Shown here piece by piece: positions 1 to 6,349 of a stretch of DNA of 13,728 nucleotides (positions are counted from its first letter, which is position 1; every line of letters starts with the position of its first letter). The DNA is from Fimenecus sp045613065 (GTDB taxonomy: Bacteria > Bacillota > Clostridia > Oscillospirales > Acutalibacteraceae). Under the pieces are notes generated by a model that saw only the letters and a list, made by a program, of their open reading frames with translations, was not told the DNA's origin and made no database searches. Both the position numbers and the translations under genes were made by a program. The DNA lies in NCBI GenBank assembly GCA_045613065.1, contig JAZLAH010000001.1, positions 1 to 13,728 on the forward strand, written 5' to 3'.

Positions 1-520
1 GAAGAGTGTTGCAGTTATTGGTGACTCAACATTTATGCATTCAGGTATGACAGGTCTTGTAAATGTGGCATATAATGCTACAAATTCAACTGTAATTATT
101 GTTGACAACTCAATTACAGGTATGACAGGACATCAGCAGAACCCTACAACAGGTTACAACATTAAGGGTGACCCAGCAGCAAAAGTTGACCTTGAAGCAC
201 TCTGTAAGGCTCTTGGTATCAACCGTGTAAGAGTTGTTGATCCATATAATCTTAAAGAATGTAATGATGTTGTAAAAGAAGAATTGGCTGTTGAAGAACC
301 ATCAGTTATTATTTCACGCAGACCTTGTGTTCTTCTTAAATCAGTTAAGACTGAACCAGCACTTAAGGTAGATGCAGATAAGTGTAAGTCATGTAAGAGA
401 TGTATGACACTTGGTTGTCCTGCAATCAGCATGAAAGATGGTAAAGCAAAAGTTGATGCAACATTGTGCGTAGGCTGTGGCGTTTGTAAACAGCTTTGTG
501 CATTTGATGCAATCGTGTAA
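1..520 (+). CDS. iorA: Indolepyruvate ferredoxin oxidoreductase, alpha subunit (C-terminal part)
   Basis: This is the 3' end of a gene that starts upstream of the window; the frame is open from base 2. The product is the large subunit of the cytoplasmic thiamine-diphosphate enzyme that interconverts aryl-pyruvates (indolepyruvate, phenylpyruvate) and aryl-acetyl-CoA using ferredoxin. The visible part starts in the thiamine-diphosphate domain (GDSTF..HSG..GL.N, then DNS.TGMTG). It ends in a bacterial 2[4Fe-4S] ferredoxin domain with two cysteine clusters, C-KSC-KRC....CP and C-VGC-GVC...C. The cluster pattern and the IOR-specific GDSTF/HSG motif separate it from pyruvate:ferredoxin oxidoreductase. 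The stop is followed by a strong ribosome binding site for iorB 16 bases before that gene, so the two are co-transcribed. The N-terminal domains, the start and the promoter lie outside the window. Substrate choice (indole- versus phenyl-pyruvate) cannot be read from sequence alone. Confidence 0.93.
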   Translation, partial: KSVAVIGDSTFMHSGMTGLVNVAYNATNSTVIIVDNSITGMTGHQQNPTTGYNIKGDPAAKVDLEALCKALGINRVRVVDPYNLKECNDVVKEELAVEEPSVIISRRPCVLLKSVKTEPALKVDADKCKSCKRCMTLGCPAISMKDGKAKVDATLCVGCGVCKQLCAFDAIV

Positions 521-536
521 GGGAGGACTTTGAATT

Positions 537-1109
537 ATGAAAACTGTTAGTGTTATGATAGTTGGCGTAGGTGGACAGGGAAGTCTTCTCGCATCTAAAT
601 TGTTAGGTCGTCTTTTGGTTGACGAAGGATATGACGTAAAGGTAAGTGAAGTTCACGGTATGAGTCAGCGTGGTGGCTCAGTTGTAACTTATGTACGCTT
701 TGGTGATAAGGTGTATTCACCAATTATCACAGAGGGTGAAGCAGATATTATTATCTCATTTGAAAAGCTTGAAGCAGGCAGATACGCAAAATTTCTTAAG
801 AAAGATGGTAAAATCGTTGTTAATACTCAGCAGATTGACCCGATGCCTGTAATTATCGGTGCAGCAGAATATCCTGAAAATGTACTTGAAGAATTAACTG
901 CAAAAGGTGTCAGCGTTGATGCTCTCGATGCACTTTCATTAGCTGAAGAGGCAGGTTCATCAAAGGCTGTTAATATCGTTCTTATGGGTAAGGCTGCAAA
1001 ATATTTCGATATTCCAAAAGAGCGTTGGATTACGGCAATTGAAAATACAGTTGCACCAAAGTTTGTTGAAATGAATAAGAAAGCATTTGAATTAGGTTAC
1101 AACTCATAA
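537..1109 (+). CDS. iorB: Indolepyruvate ferredoxin oxidoreductase, beta subunit
   Basis: A 190-residue protein of the pyruvate/ketoisovalerate oxidoreductase gamma-domain family, the usual size for IorB. The N-terminus has the glycine-rich GVGGQGSLLASK segment (about residues 10-21), followed by the family block EVHGMSQRGGSV (about 38-49). It partners IorA to form the aryl-pyruvate:ferredoxin oxidoreductase that makes or uses aryl-acetyl-CoA. The ATG at 537 is preceded by GGGAGG at 521-526, ten bases upstream. The gene follows iorA by 16 bases and there is no terminator after it: a new promoter starts at 1126. Read-through from iorAB would therefore run into the T-box leader and be subject to its terminator. 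Family knowledge: the reaction is reversible in anaerobes, so either oxidation of aryl-pyruvates or reductive carboxylation of aryl-acetyl-CoA is possible. Confidence 0.93.
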   Translation: MKTVSVMIVGVGGQGSLLASKLLGRLLVDEGYDVKVSEVHGMSQRGGSVVTYVRFGDKVYSPIITEGEADIIISFEKLEAGRYAKFLKKDGKIVVNTQQIDPMPVIIGAAEYPENVLEELTAKGVSVDALDALSLAEEAGSSKAVNIVLMGKAAKYFDIPKERWITAIENTVAPKFVEMNKKAFELGYNS

Positions 1110-1125
1110 AAATTTCTAAAAATAC

Positions 1126-1154
1126 TTGACTTTGTGTATTCAGTTTGTTAAAAT
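1126..1154 (+). promoter_or_regulatory. Sigma-A promoter of the T-box/paaK transcript
   Basis: TTGACT at 1126-1131 and TAAAAT at 1149-1154 are separated by 17 bases, close to the vegetative consensus. Transcription would start near 1161, just before the T-box leader. The -35 element begins 17 bases after the iorB stop, so the ligase and ACT genes have their own start inside the cluster. Confidence 0.8.
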
Positions 1155-1160
1155 ATTAAA

Positions 1161-1436
1161 GCAATAAAGATGTTTGAGCGGAAAATAGTATCCGGAAATA
1201 TCATTTTCAGAGAGCTGCGGTTGGTGTGATGCAGTAATGTAAAGTCGGTGAATTCGTTCCGTGAGTCGTTGGCTGAAGGTCATTTGATTGTGTAGGTCAA
1301 ACGGGTTCGACCGTTATATCGACAAGGGTGTGTTAGCACTCGGAGGCCGTTATCGTAAGGTAATGGTAAATAGAGGTGGTACCACGGGATTTTTCTCGTC
1401 CTCTGTATTCCGATTGGAATGCGGAGGACTTTTTTA
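1161..1436 (+). ncRNA. T-box riboswitch leader, probable tRNA-Phe (UUC specifier)
   Basis: This is a complete tRNA-sensing leader in front of the ligase gene. The T-box motif AGAGGTGGTACCACGG is at 1372-1387. AGAGG (1372-1376) can pair with CCTCT (1400-1404) to form the antiterminator, which excludes the terminator at 1398-1435. Stem I carries the AGTA loop-E strand (1187-1190) opposite GAA (1250-1252), with flanking helices CGGAA 1179-1183/TTCCG 1257-1261 and CCG 1192-1194/CGG 1246-1248. The conserved distal element GAGAGCTGCGGTTGGTG is near 1210-1226. The specifier loop directly after GAA reads TTC (1253-1255), a Phe codon. The variable base after TGG in the T-box is T (1380), which would pair with an A discriminator base. 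T-box families raise downstream transcription when the cognate tRNA is uncharged. The T-box identity is firm; the Phe assignment is a manual fold. Confidence 0.93.
1398..1435 (+). terminator. T-box intrinsic terminator
   Basis: GTCCTC (1398-1403) pairs with GAGGAC (1424-1429) and ATTCC (1407-1411) pairs with GGAAT (1416-1420). G-U and G-C pairs join the two helices and the loop is GATT. A run of six T follows at 1430-1435. The 5' side overlaps the antiterminator partner CCTCT, which is the expected mutually exclusive switch. Confidence 0.93.
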
Positions 1437-1505
1437 TTTATTTTCTTCTGCAATCCAGAAACCCACTTAATTCCATAGCAAAATTGCGGAAAGGACGAAA
1501 TCAAA

Positions 1506-2816
1506 ATGGAAAAAAAGTACTATCAGAAAGAAATTGAAACAATGCCCGTTGAGGACATTAAAAAGCTTCAATCGGAAAAATTAGTTAAGCAAGTAAAGCA
1601 TGTTTATGAAAATGTGCCTTATTATCGTAATCTCATGGATGAAAAAGGTGTAAAACCTGAAGATATCAAAGGTATCGAGGATATGCATAAACTCCCATTC
1701 CTTTCAAAAGCAGATTTAAGAGATGCTTATCCATATGGATTACTTGCAAAACCACTTAACGAATGTGTTCGTATTCATTCAACATCAGGTACAACAGGAA
1801 GACGAGTAGTAGCATTCTATACACAGCACGACGTTGATTTATGGGAAGATTGTTGTGCTCGTGCAATCGTTGCTGCAGGTGGCTCCAATGAAGATGTTTT
1901 ACAAGTGGCTTATGGTTACGGATTATTCACAGGTGGCGCAGGTCTTCACGGTGGTGGCCATAAAGTAGGTTGCCTTACACTTCCAATGTCATCAGGTAAT
2001 ACAGAGAGACAGGTTCAGTTCATGATGGACCTTAATTCAACAATTCTTTGTTGTACACCATCTTATGCTGCTTATGTGGCTGAATCATTGAAGGAGCAGG
2101 GATATACACCTGACCAGATTCCTCTTAAATCAGGTATCTTCGGTGCGGAAGCTTGGACTAATGAAATGCGTCATCAGATTGAAGAAACACTTGGAATAAA
2201 GGCTTATGATATTTATGGACTTACAGAAACTTCAGGTCCGGGTGTGGCATTCGAATGTGAAGAACAGACAGGTATGCACATTAACGAAGACCATTTCTTA
2301 GCTGAAATTATCGACCCTGAAACAGGTGAAGTTTTACCTGAGGGTAGTAAAGGTGAACTTGTATTCACATCTCTCGATAAAGAAGCATTCCCACTTCTCC
2401 GTTATCGTACAAGAGATATCTGTGTTCTTACTCGTGAAAAGTGTTCTTGTGGCAGAACATTCGTAAAAATGGCAAAACCAATGGGTAGAAGTGACGATAT
2501 GCTTATTATCCGTGGCGTTAATGTATTCCCAAGTCAGATTGAAACAGTTCTTCTTAATGAAGGTTATCAGCCAAACTATCAAATTATTATTGATAGAGTT
2601 AAGAATAACGATACATTCGACGTGCTTGTTGAAATGAATCCTGATAAGTTCTCTGATACTGTCAGTGGTATTACAGCACAGGAAAAATCACTTGCAAATG
2701 CTATGAAGATTATGCTTGGTATTAATCCAACAGTTCGTCTTGTGCCACCAAAGAGTATTGCTCGTAGTGAAGGAAAAGCAGTTCGTGTTGTTGATAAGCG
2801 TAAGCTTTATGATTAA
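1506..2816 (+). CDS. paaK: Phenylacetate-CoA ligase (AMP-forming), PaaK family
   Basis: A 436-residue adenylate-forming ligase, the usual length for PaaK. It converts phenylacetate or a related aryl-acetate, ATP and CoA into aryl-acetyl-CoA, AMP and PPi in the cytoplasm. Motifs in order: the phosphate-binding STSGTTGRR at 92-100, YGLTETSGPG at 237-246, RYRTRDI at 299-305, a C-x-CGRT element at 313-317, GRSDDMLIIRG from 327, and SEGKAVRVVDKR at 421-432, which contains the likely catalytic lysine K424. The ATG at 1506 follows GGAAAGGA (1488-1495) by ten bases. The gene is the first behind the T-box, so its expression should rise when tRNA-Phe is uncharged. With iorAB next door it probably supplies phenylacetyl-CoA for reductive carboxylation to phenylpyruvate. 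Indoleacetate or hydroxyphenylacetate remain possible substrates. Confidence 0.92.
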   Translation: MEKKYYQKEIETMPVEDIKKLQSEKLVKQVKHVYENVPYYRNLMDEKGVKPEDIKGIEDMHKLPFLSKADLRDAYPYGLLAKPLNECVRIHSTSGTTGRRVVAFYTQHDVDLWEDCCARAIVAAGGSNEDVLQVAYGYGLFTGGAGLHGGGHKVGCLTLPMSSGNTERQVQFMMDLNSTILCCTPSYAAYVAESLKEQGYTPDQIPLKSGIFGAEAWTNEMRHQIEETLGIKAYDIYGLTETSGPGVAFECEEQTGMHINEDHFLAEIIDPETGEVLPEGSKGELVFTSLDKEAFPLLRYRTRDICVLTREKCSCGRTFVKMAKPMGRSDDMLIIRGVNVFPSQIETVLLNEGYQPNYQIIIDRVKNNDTFDVLVEMNPDKFSDTVSGITAQEKSLANAMKIMLGINPTVRLVPPKSIARSEGKAVRVVDKRKLYD

Positions 2817-2834
2817 TTGAAAGGGGATTATATC

Positions 2835-3266
2835 ATGTCATTAAAACAGTTAACTATATTTGTTGAAAATAAAAAAGGTGCATTGGTTAATGTTACAAAA
2901 GTTCTTGCTGATAATAATGTTAATCTGAGAGCACTTTCAATTGCAGATACACAGGATTTTGGTATTCTTCGTCTTATCGTAAATGATAATGATACTGCAA
3001 CAAAAGCGTTACAGGATGCAGGATATATGATTAGCACAACTGATGTTGTAGGCGTTAAAATCGGAGACCAACCTGGTAAACTTTCAAAAGCACTTGAAGT
3101 CCTCCAGGACGCTGATATTAATATGGAATATCTTTATGCATTTATGGCAAGAACAGAAAAACACGCTTATGTTGTTCTTCGTGTGGCTGATAATGATGCA
3201 GCTGAAAAAGCACTTGAGGCTGCAGGTTTCCATATGATTACCGACGCTGACGTTGATAAATTATAA
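2835..3266 (+). CDS. Tandem ACT-domain protein, putative amino-acid sensor
   Basis: A 143-residue protein made of two ACT modules and nothing else: residues about 4-68 (opening LTIFVENKKGALVNVTKVL) and about 71-135 (opening VGVKIGDQPGKLSKALEVL). ACT domains bind amino acids at dimer interfaces and usually report feedback signals. No catalytic or DNA-binding domain is visible. I chose the ATG at 2835 because AAGGGG (2821-2826) lies eight bases before it; an in-frame TTG at 2817 sits upstream of that site and is unlikely to be used. The gene starts 18 bases after the paaK stop and ends at a strong terminator, so it shares the T-box transcript. A role in modulating the ligase or IOR in response to phenylalanine or another aromatic amino acid is inference from location. 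Confidence 0.87.
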   Translation: MSLKQLTIFVENKKGALVNVTKVLADNNVNLRALSIADTQDFGILRLIVNDNDTATKALQDAGYMISTTDVVGVKIGDQPGKLSKALEVLQDADINMEYLYAFMARTEKHAYVVLRVADNDAAEKALEAAGFHMITDADVDKL

Positions 3267-3285
3267 TTTATACCTATTTACAAAC

Positions 3286-3317
3286 AAAAAAGAGAGTCGA
3301 TCGACTCTCTTTTCTTT
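3286..3317. terminator. Bidirectional intrinsic terminator
   Basis: A perfect 20-base palindrome, AGAGAGTCGATCGACTCTCT, at 3291-3310 is flanked by A5 on the left and TTTCTTT on the right. It sits between the convergent ACT gene (plus strand) and HAD gene (minus strand) and can serve both. Confidence 0.9.
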
Positions 3318-3328
3318 ATGGTCTAATT

Positions 3329-4108
3329 TTATTCTTTTGTGAGTATTTCCCCAACATTTTCGAAAATGTATTTAGGTCTGTATGGGAAAAGGTCAATAGT
3401 TTCCATTGATGTAACACCTGAAAGTACAAGGACTGTATCAACGTTTGACTCAATACCTGCAATAATGTCAGTATCCATTCGGTCACCGATAAATGCGATT
3501 TCCTCACTATGACAACCGAGTTTGTGAAGTCCGTGACGAAGCATCAGTGGGTTTGGTTTACCAACAAAATATGCTTTTTTACCTGTTGCAATTTCGATAG
3601 GAGAAATAAGTGAGCCTGTTGCAGGCATAATTCCTTTTTCAGTAGGTCCTGTAATGTCAGGGTTTGTGCCAATCAGTTTTGCACCTTTAAGGACTAATTC
3701 AATAGCTTTTTCGATTTTCTCAAAGTTATATGTTCGTGTTTCACCAACAACCACATAGTCAGGATTAACATCATTCATATATATACCTTGGTCATAAAGA
3801 GCTTTTGTAAGTGCTGCTTCACCGATTACATAAGCAGTACATCCTGGCTTCTGGCTACTTAAGAATGCAGCTGTTGCCATAGCACTTGTATAAAAGTGGT
3901 CAGCAGAAACTTTAAGTCCCATTCTCTCAAGCTTCATACTTAACTCGTGAGGGGTTTTTTCAGGGCTGTTTGTAAGGAATACAAACTTCTTATCATTGTC
4001 TATCATCCAGTTTACAAATTCAGTAACACCAGGAAGGATTTTGTTACCATGATAGATAACACCGTCCATATCGCTGATGAAACCTTTTTTATTTAAAATA
4101 CTATTCAT
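3329..4108 (-). CDS. HAD-superfamily subfamily IIA hydrolase (NagD-like phosphatase)
   Basis: A 259-residue haloacid-dehalogenase phosphatase of the NagD/p-nitrophenylphosphatase branch. Motif I is DMDG with nucleophile D13 and acid D15. Motif II is LTNSPE (T46 to S48). The C2-type cap lies between. Motif III contains K184 in GKPNP, and motif IV is FIGDRMDTD with D209 and D213. The family dephosphorylates small phosphorylated metabolites such as sugar phosphates or nucleotides; the exact substrate cannot be predicted. The start is well supported: GGAGGTG on the minus strand (plus coordinates 4117-4123) is eight bases before the ATG at 4108. It is a single-gene transcript with its own promoter (4134-4162), convergent with the ACT gene and divergent from hisH. 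No functional link with either neighbour is obvious. Confidence 0.9.
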   Translation of the reverse strand: MNSILNKKGFISDMDGVIYHGNKILPGVTEFVNWMIDNDKKFVFLTNSPEKTPHELSMKLERMGLKVSADHFYTSAMATAAFLSSQKPGCTAYVIGEAALTKALYDQGIYMNDVNPDYVVVGETRTYNFEKIEKAIELVLKGAKLIGTNPDITGPTEKGIMPATGSLISPIEIATGKKAYFVGKPNPLMLRHGLHKLGCHSEEIAFIGDRMDTDIIAGIESNVDTVLVLSGVTSMETIDLFPYRPKYIFENVGEILTKE

Positions 4109-4133
4109 AGGGAATACACCTCCGTCAAATTAA

Positions 4134-4162
4134 ATTTTAAAGGAAAAAACTGTAAAAGTCAA
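4134..4162 (-). promoter_or_regulatory. Sigma-A promoter of the HAD hydrolase gene
   Basis: On the minus strand TTGACT (plus coordinates 4162-4157) and TAAAAT (4139-4134) are separated by 17 bases. Transcription would start near 4127, giving a leader of about 19 bases that includes the ribosome binding site. The -35 element lies inside a dyad at 4153-4168. Confidence 0.75.
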
Positions 4163-4168
4163 CTTTTA
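4153..4168. promoter_or_regulatory. Candidate operator dyad over the HAD -35 element
   Basis: TAAAAGT-CA-ACTTTTA is a perfect 7-2-7 inverted repeat that covers the -35 hexamer of the minus-strand promoter. Its size and position fit a dimeric repressor site, but the AT-richness of the region makes chance occurrence possible. No regulator gene is nearby. Confidence 0.35.
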
Positions 4169-4221
4169 ACTATTACAAATAATTGATTTTAAAAAAATCC
4201 TTTTTTATCTAACATTACATA

Positions 4222-4250
4222 TTGATTATATCGTTTTACTGTGCTAAAAT
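4222..4250 (+). promoter_or_regulatory. Sigma-A promoter of hisHF (extended -10)
   Basis: TTGATT at 4222-4227 and TAAAAT at 4245-4250 are 17 bases apart, and TGC directly precedes the -10 as an extended -10 motif. The predicted start near 4257 leaves a leader of about 30 bases. There is no room for a T-box or His attenuator in this leader. Confidence 0.75.
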
Positions 4251-4286
4251 GAATTATTATTTTTAAGTGCTCAAGGAATGACAAAA

Positions 4287-4901
4287 ATGATAGCAATAAT
4301 TGATTATGGTGCAGGTAATCTTCAAAGTGTAAAAAAAGCCTTTGATTTTATCGGTGCTGAAAGTGTAGTAACAGATAATCCTGAAACAATCAACGCTTGT
4401 GATAAAATTTTACTTCCTGGTGTTGGTTCTTTTGGTGATGCAATGGATTCAATGAATAAAAAAGGCCTTGTGGAAACTGTAAAGCAGAATGCATTAAGTG
4501 GAAAGCCTTTTTTAGGAATCTGTCTCGGACTTCAGCTTCTCTTTGAGGAGTCAGAAGAATCTCCGGGAGTTAAGGGCCTTGGAATTTTCAAAGGAAAAAT
4601 CAAAAAAATCTCACCTGGTATGGGTCTTAAAATTCCTCATATCGGTTGGAATTCGTTGGAAATCAAACAAAAAGAGACTCTGTTTAAAGACATTCCCGAA
4701 AACAGTTATGTTTATTTTGTCCATTCATATTATCTTCATGCAGAGGATGAAAATGAAATCGCAACCGTGACAAATTATGGTATAGATTTCCATTCTGCTG
4801 TTGGTAAAAATAATATTTTTGCAACACAGTTCCATCCTGAAAAATCAGGTGATGTGGGGCTTCAGATTTTAAGAAATTTTGCATCAATGGAGGTTAAATA
4901 A
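4287..4901 (+). CDS. hisH: Imidazole glycerol phosphate synthase, glutamine amidotransferase subunit
   Basis: A 204-residue class I glutamine amidotransferase that hydrolyses glutamine and passes ammonia to HisF in the fifth step of histidine synthesis, a branch that also releases AICAR to purine synthesis. The N-terminus is the typical MIAIIDYGAGNL. The nucleophile is C79 in GICLGLQLLFE, and H183 and E185 of QFHPEKS complete the catalytic triad. PGVGSFGDAM (residues 44-53) is the family oxyanion-strand motif. I chose ATG 4287 over ATG 4278 because AAGGA (4273-4277) abuts 4278 with no spacing but is nine bases before 4287, and because 4287 gives the canonical N-terminus. The stop overlaps the hisF start by one base (TAATG), so the subunits are translationally coupled. 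No other his genes are in the window. Confidence 0.95.
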   Translation: MIAIIDYGAGNLQSVKKAFDFIGAESVVTDNPETINACDKILLPGVGSFGDAMDSMNKKGLVETVKQNALSGKPFLGICLGLQLLFEESEESPGVKGLGIFKGKIKKISPGMGLKIPHIGWNSLEIKQKETLFKDIPENSYVYFVHSYYLHAEDENEIATVTNYGIDFHSAVGKNNIFATQFHPEKSGDVGLQILRNFASMEVK

Positions 4902-5656
4902 TGTACGCTAAAAGAATTATACCTTGTCTTGATGTTAAAAATGGACGAGTTGTTAAGGGTGTAAGCTTTGTCAATATCCGTGACGCAGGTGACCCTGTGG
5001 AATGTGCAATTGAATACAATAAAAAAGGTGCTGACGAGTTAGTGCTTCTTGATATTACTGCAACTCACGAGGGTAGAGGCACAATGCTTGAAATTGTTCG
5101 TCAGGTTGCTGATAATATTTTTATTCCATTTACCGTTGGTGGTGGAATCCGTACAGTTGACGATTTTAAGGAATTACTTCGTGCAGGTGCTGATAAAATT
5201 TCAGTAAACTCTGCTGCTGTGCGAAATCCTGACCTTATTAATGATGCTGCATATAAATTCGGTAGCCAGTGTGTTGTTTGTGCTATTGATGCTAAACGCA
5301 ATGATAAGGGTTGGGAAGTTTATCTTAATGGTGGTCGAATTCCAACAGGTATTGATGCTGTTAAATGGGCAGAGGAAGCAGTAAAAAGAGGTGCAGGAGA
5401 AATTCTCCTTACAAGTATGGACTGTGATGGTCAAAAAACAGGTTATGACAACGCTCTCAATCGTGCAGTTTCCGAGTGCGTCGGTGTGCCTGTAATCGCA
5501 TCAGGTGGTGCAGGTGCAAAATCTCATTTCCTTGATGCTTTTAATGAGGGTAAAGCAGATGCAGTCCTTGCCGCATCACTTTTCCACTTTAACGAAATTC
5601 CAATCATGGACTTAAAACACTATCTTAAAGACAATGGAATATCAGTAAGATTATAA
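4901..5656 (+). CDS. hisF: Imidazole glycerol phosphate synthase, cyclase subunit
   Basis: A 251-residue (beta/alpha)8 barrel that uses HisH-derived ammonia to convert PRFAR into imidazole glycerol phosphate and AICAR. It has the standard length and both catalytic aspartates in register: D11 in PCLDVKNGRVVKG and D130 in CAIDAKR. Phosphate-binding loops are visible at FTVGGGIR (77-84) and in the C-terminal half at ASGGAGA. The ATG at 4901 shares its first base with the hisH stop and is preceded by GGAGG (4889-4893), seven bases away. Its intact motifs argue that this is the true histidine enzyme rather than a HisF-like surface-sugar amidotransferase. It ends 12 bases before a strong terminator, so hisHF is a complete two-gene transcript. 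Confidence 0.96.
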   Translation: MYAKRIIPCLDVKNGRVVKGVSFVNIRDAGDPVECAIEYNKKGADELVLLDITATHEGRGTMLEIVRQVADNIFIPFTVGGGIRTVDDFKELLRAGADKISVNSAAVRNPDLINDAAYKFGSQCVVCAIDAKRNDKGWEVYLNGGRIPTGIDAVKWAEEAVKRGAGEILLTSMDCDGQKTGYDNALNRAVSECVGVPVIASGGAGAKSHFLDAFNEGKADAVLAASLFHFNEIPIMDLKHYLKDNGISVRL

Positions 5657-5660
5657 AATG

Positions 5661-5702
5661 TAAAATAAAACGGTGAGATTTGTTTCTCACCGTTATTTTT
5701 TT
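5661..5702. terminator. Bidirectional intrinsic terminator
   Basis: AACGGTGAGA (5669-5678) pairs perfectly with TCTCACCGTT (5685-5694) around a six-base loop. T7 follows at 5696-5702, and an A-rich stretch precedes it on the left, giving a T-rich tail on the minus strand. The T run overlaps the stop codon of the minus-strand nitroreductase gene. Confidence 0.9.
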
Positions 5703-6231
5703 ATTTAACTACCACACAAACATCTTCAAGTGATTTTCTCATTTTGTTTCTTGGGTTTTCGTCTGCTGAATATCCTGTTGCAATAACAAGTCTTATTTTA
5801 TCCTCAATTCCGAAATATTCACGGACCTTGTCTTCTTCAACCATACCGATAATGCAAGTGCCAAGTCCTAAATCAGCAGCCTGTAAGCAGTAATGAGCAA
5901 CAGAAAGACCAATATCATTTTCAGCCCATTTTTGACTGTTTTTAACGACATTCTGAACAAAAGACTTGAGTGTAGCAGGTCTTTCAGTAACAATAGCGAA
6001 TGCAGGGCAATTCTGTACAAATTTATTAGCACCGTTTGGCTGAATGCATTCTCTTATCTTTTCTGCATTTTCTCCACCATTAACGATATAATATTTCCAA
6101 GGTTGTGAATTACAAGCAGATGGTGAAAGTCTTGCTGAATCAACACATTTAACGAGCAAATCTGTATTTACAGGTTCACCATTGTAATTTCTGCAACTTT
6201 CTCTCTTTAAAATCAATTCATCAAATTTCAT
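5701..6231 (-). CDS. Nitroreductase-family FMN oxidoreductase
   Basis: A 176-residue protein of the nitroreductase superfamily, compact compared with NfsB-type enzymes of about 215 residues but normal for the small clostridial group. FMN-binding features are RESCRNY at residues 10-16, SPSACNSQPWK at 36-46 and GLGTCIIG at 122-129. The C-terminal segment LVIATGYSADENP is the usual GYP-type strand-loop. Such enzymes reduce nitroaromatics, quinones or flavins with NAD(P)H, but physiological substrates are mostly unknown and I cannot name one here. The ATG at 6231 is preceded on the minus strand by AGGAGA at a spacing of seven bases. It is monocistronic, with its own promoter at 6262-6290, divergent from pncB. 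Confidence 0.88.
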   Translation of the reverse strand: MKFDELILKRESCRNYNGEPVNTDLLVKCVDSARLSPSACNSQPWKYYIVNGGENAEKIRECIQPNGANKFVQNCPAFAIVTERPATLKSFVQNVVKNSQKWAENDIGLSVAHYCLQAADLGLGTCIIGMVEEDKVREYFGIEDKIRLVIATGYSADENPRNKMRKSLEDVCVVVK

Positions 6232-6261
6232 ACGTATTTCTCCTAATATAAAGTTAAAGAT

Positions 6262-6290
6262 ATTATATACTATTTTTTATTTATCTTCAA
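6262..6290 (-). promoter_or_regulatory. Promoter of the nitroreductase gene
   Basis: On the minus strand TTGAAG (plus coordinates 6290-6285) is followed after 17 bases by a perfect TATAAT (6267-6262). The start would be near 6255, some 24 bases before the coding start. The -35 element is only 13 bases from that of the divergent pncB promoter. Confidence 0.65.
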
Positions 6291-6303
6291 TAATAATTTG
6301 TTA

Positions 6304-6332
6304 TAGACTTTTACATAAATCTTTGTTAAAAT
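6304..6332 (+). promoter_or_regulatory. Promoter of pncB-ppa (extended -10)
   Basis: TAGACT at 6304-6309 and TAAAAT at 6327-6332 are separated by 17 bases. TGT precedes the -10 as an extended -10. The predicted start near 6339 coincides with the ribosome binding site AGGTGA (6339-6344), which would give an unusually short leader of about 11 bases. Confidence 0.6.
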
Positions 6333-6349
6333 ATAAACAGGTGATATTT

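Noticed and set aside
1295..1315. tRNA T-arm-like string GGGTTCGACC at 1303-1312
   Set aside because: No acceptor, D or anticodon arms surround it. It lies in the T-box region between stem I and the antiterminator, where GGTC/GACC or AACGG/CCGTT pairings form part of the leader.
1280..1504. Open frames on both strands within the T-box leader (1288-1470 plus, 1280-1504 minus)
   Set aside because: They lie over the structured leader and terminator, have no ribosome binding site or recognisable domain, and are explained by chance.
2817..2834. Alternative TTG start for the ACT protein at 2817
   Set aside because: The ribosome binding site AAGGGG (2821-2826) lies downstream of it and is correctly spaced for ATG 2835.
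4278..4286. Upstream ATG for hisH at 4278
   Set aside because: AAGGA abuts it with no spacing. ATG 4287 has ideal spacing and gives the canonical HisH N-terminus.
3316..5434. Antisense frames opposite or overlapping the HAD, hisH and hisF genes (for example 3316-3507, 4684-4887, 5201-5434)
   Set aside because: Low-complexity translations without ribosome binding sites, sitting opposite or overlapping well-supported genes.
6323..6349. Alternative TTG start for pncB at 6323
   Set aside because: It overlaps the predicted -10 element, so it would not be on the transcript; the first nine residues are not family-like.
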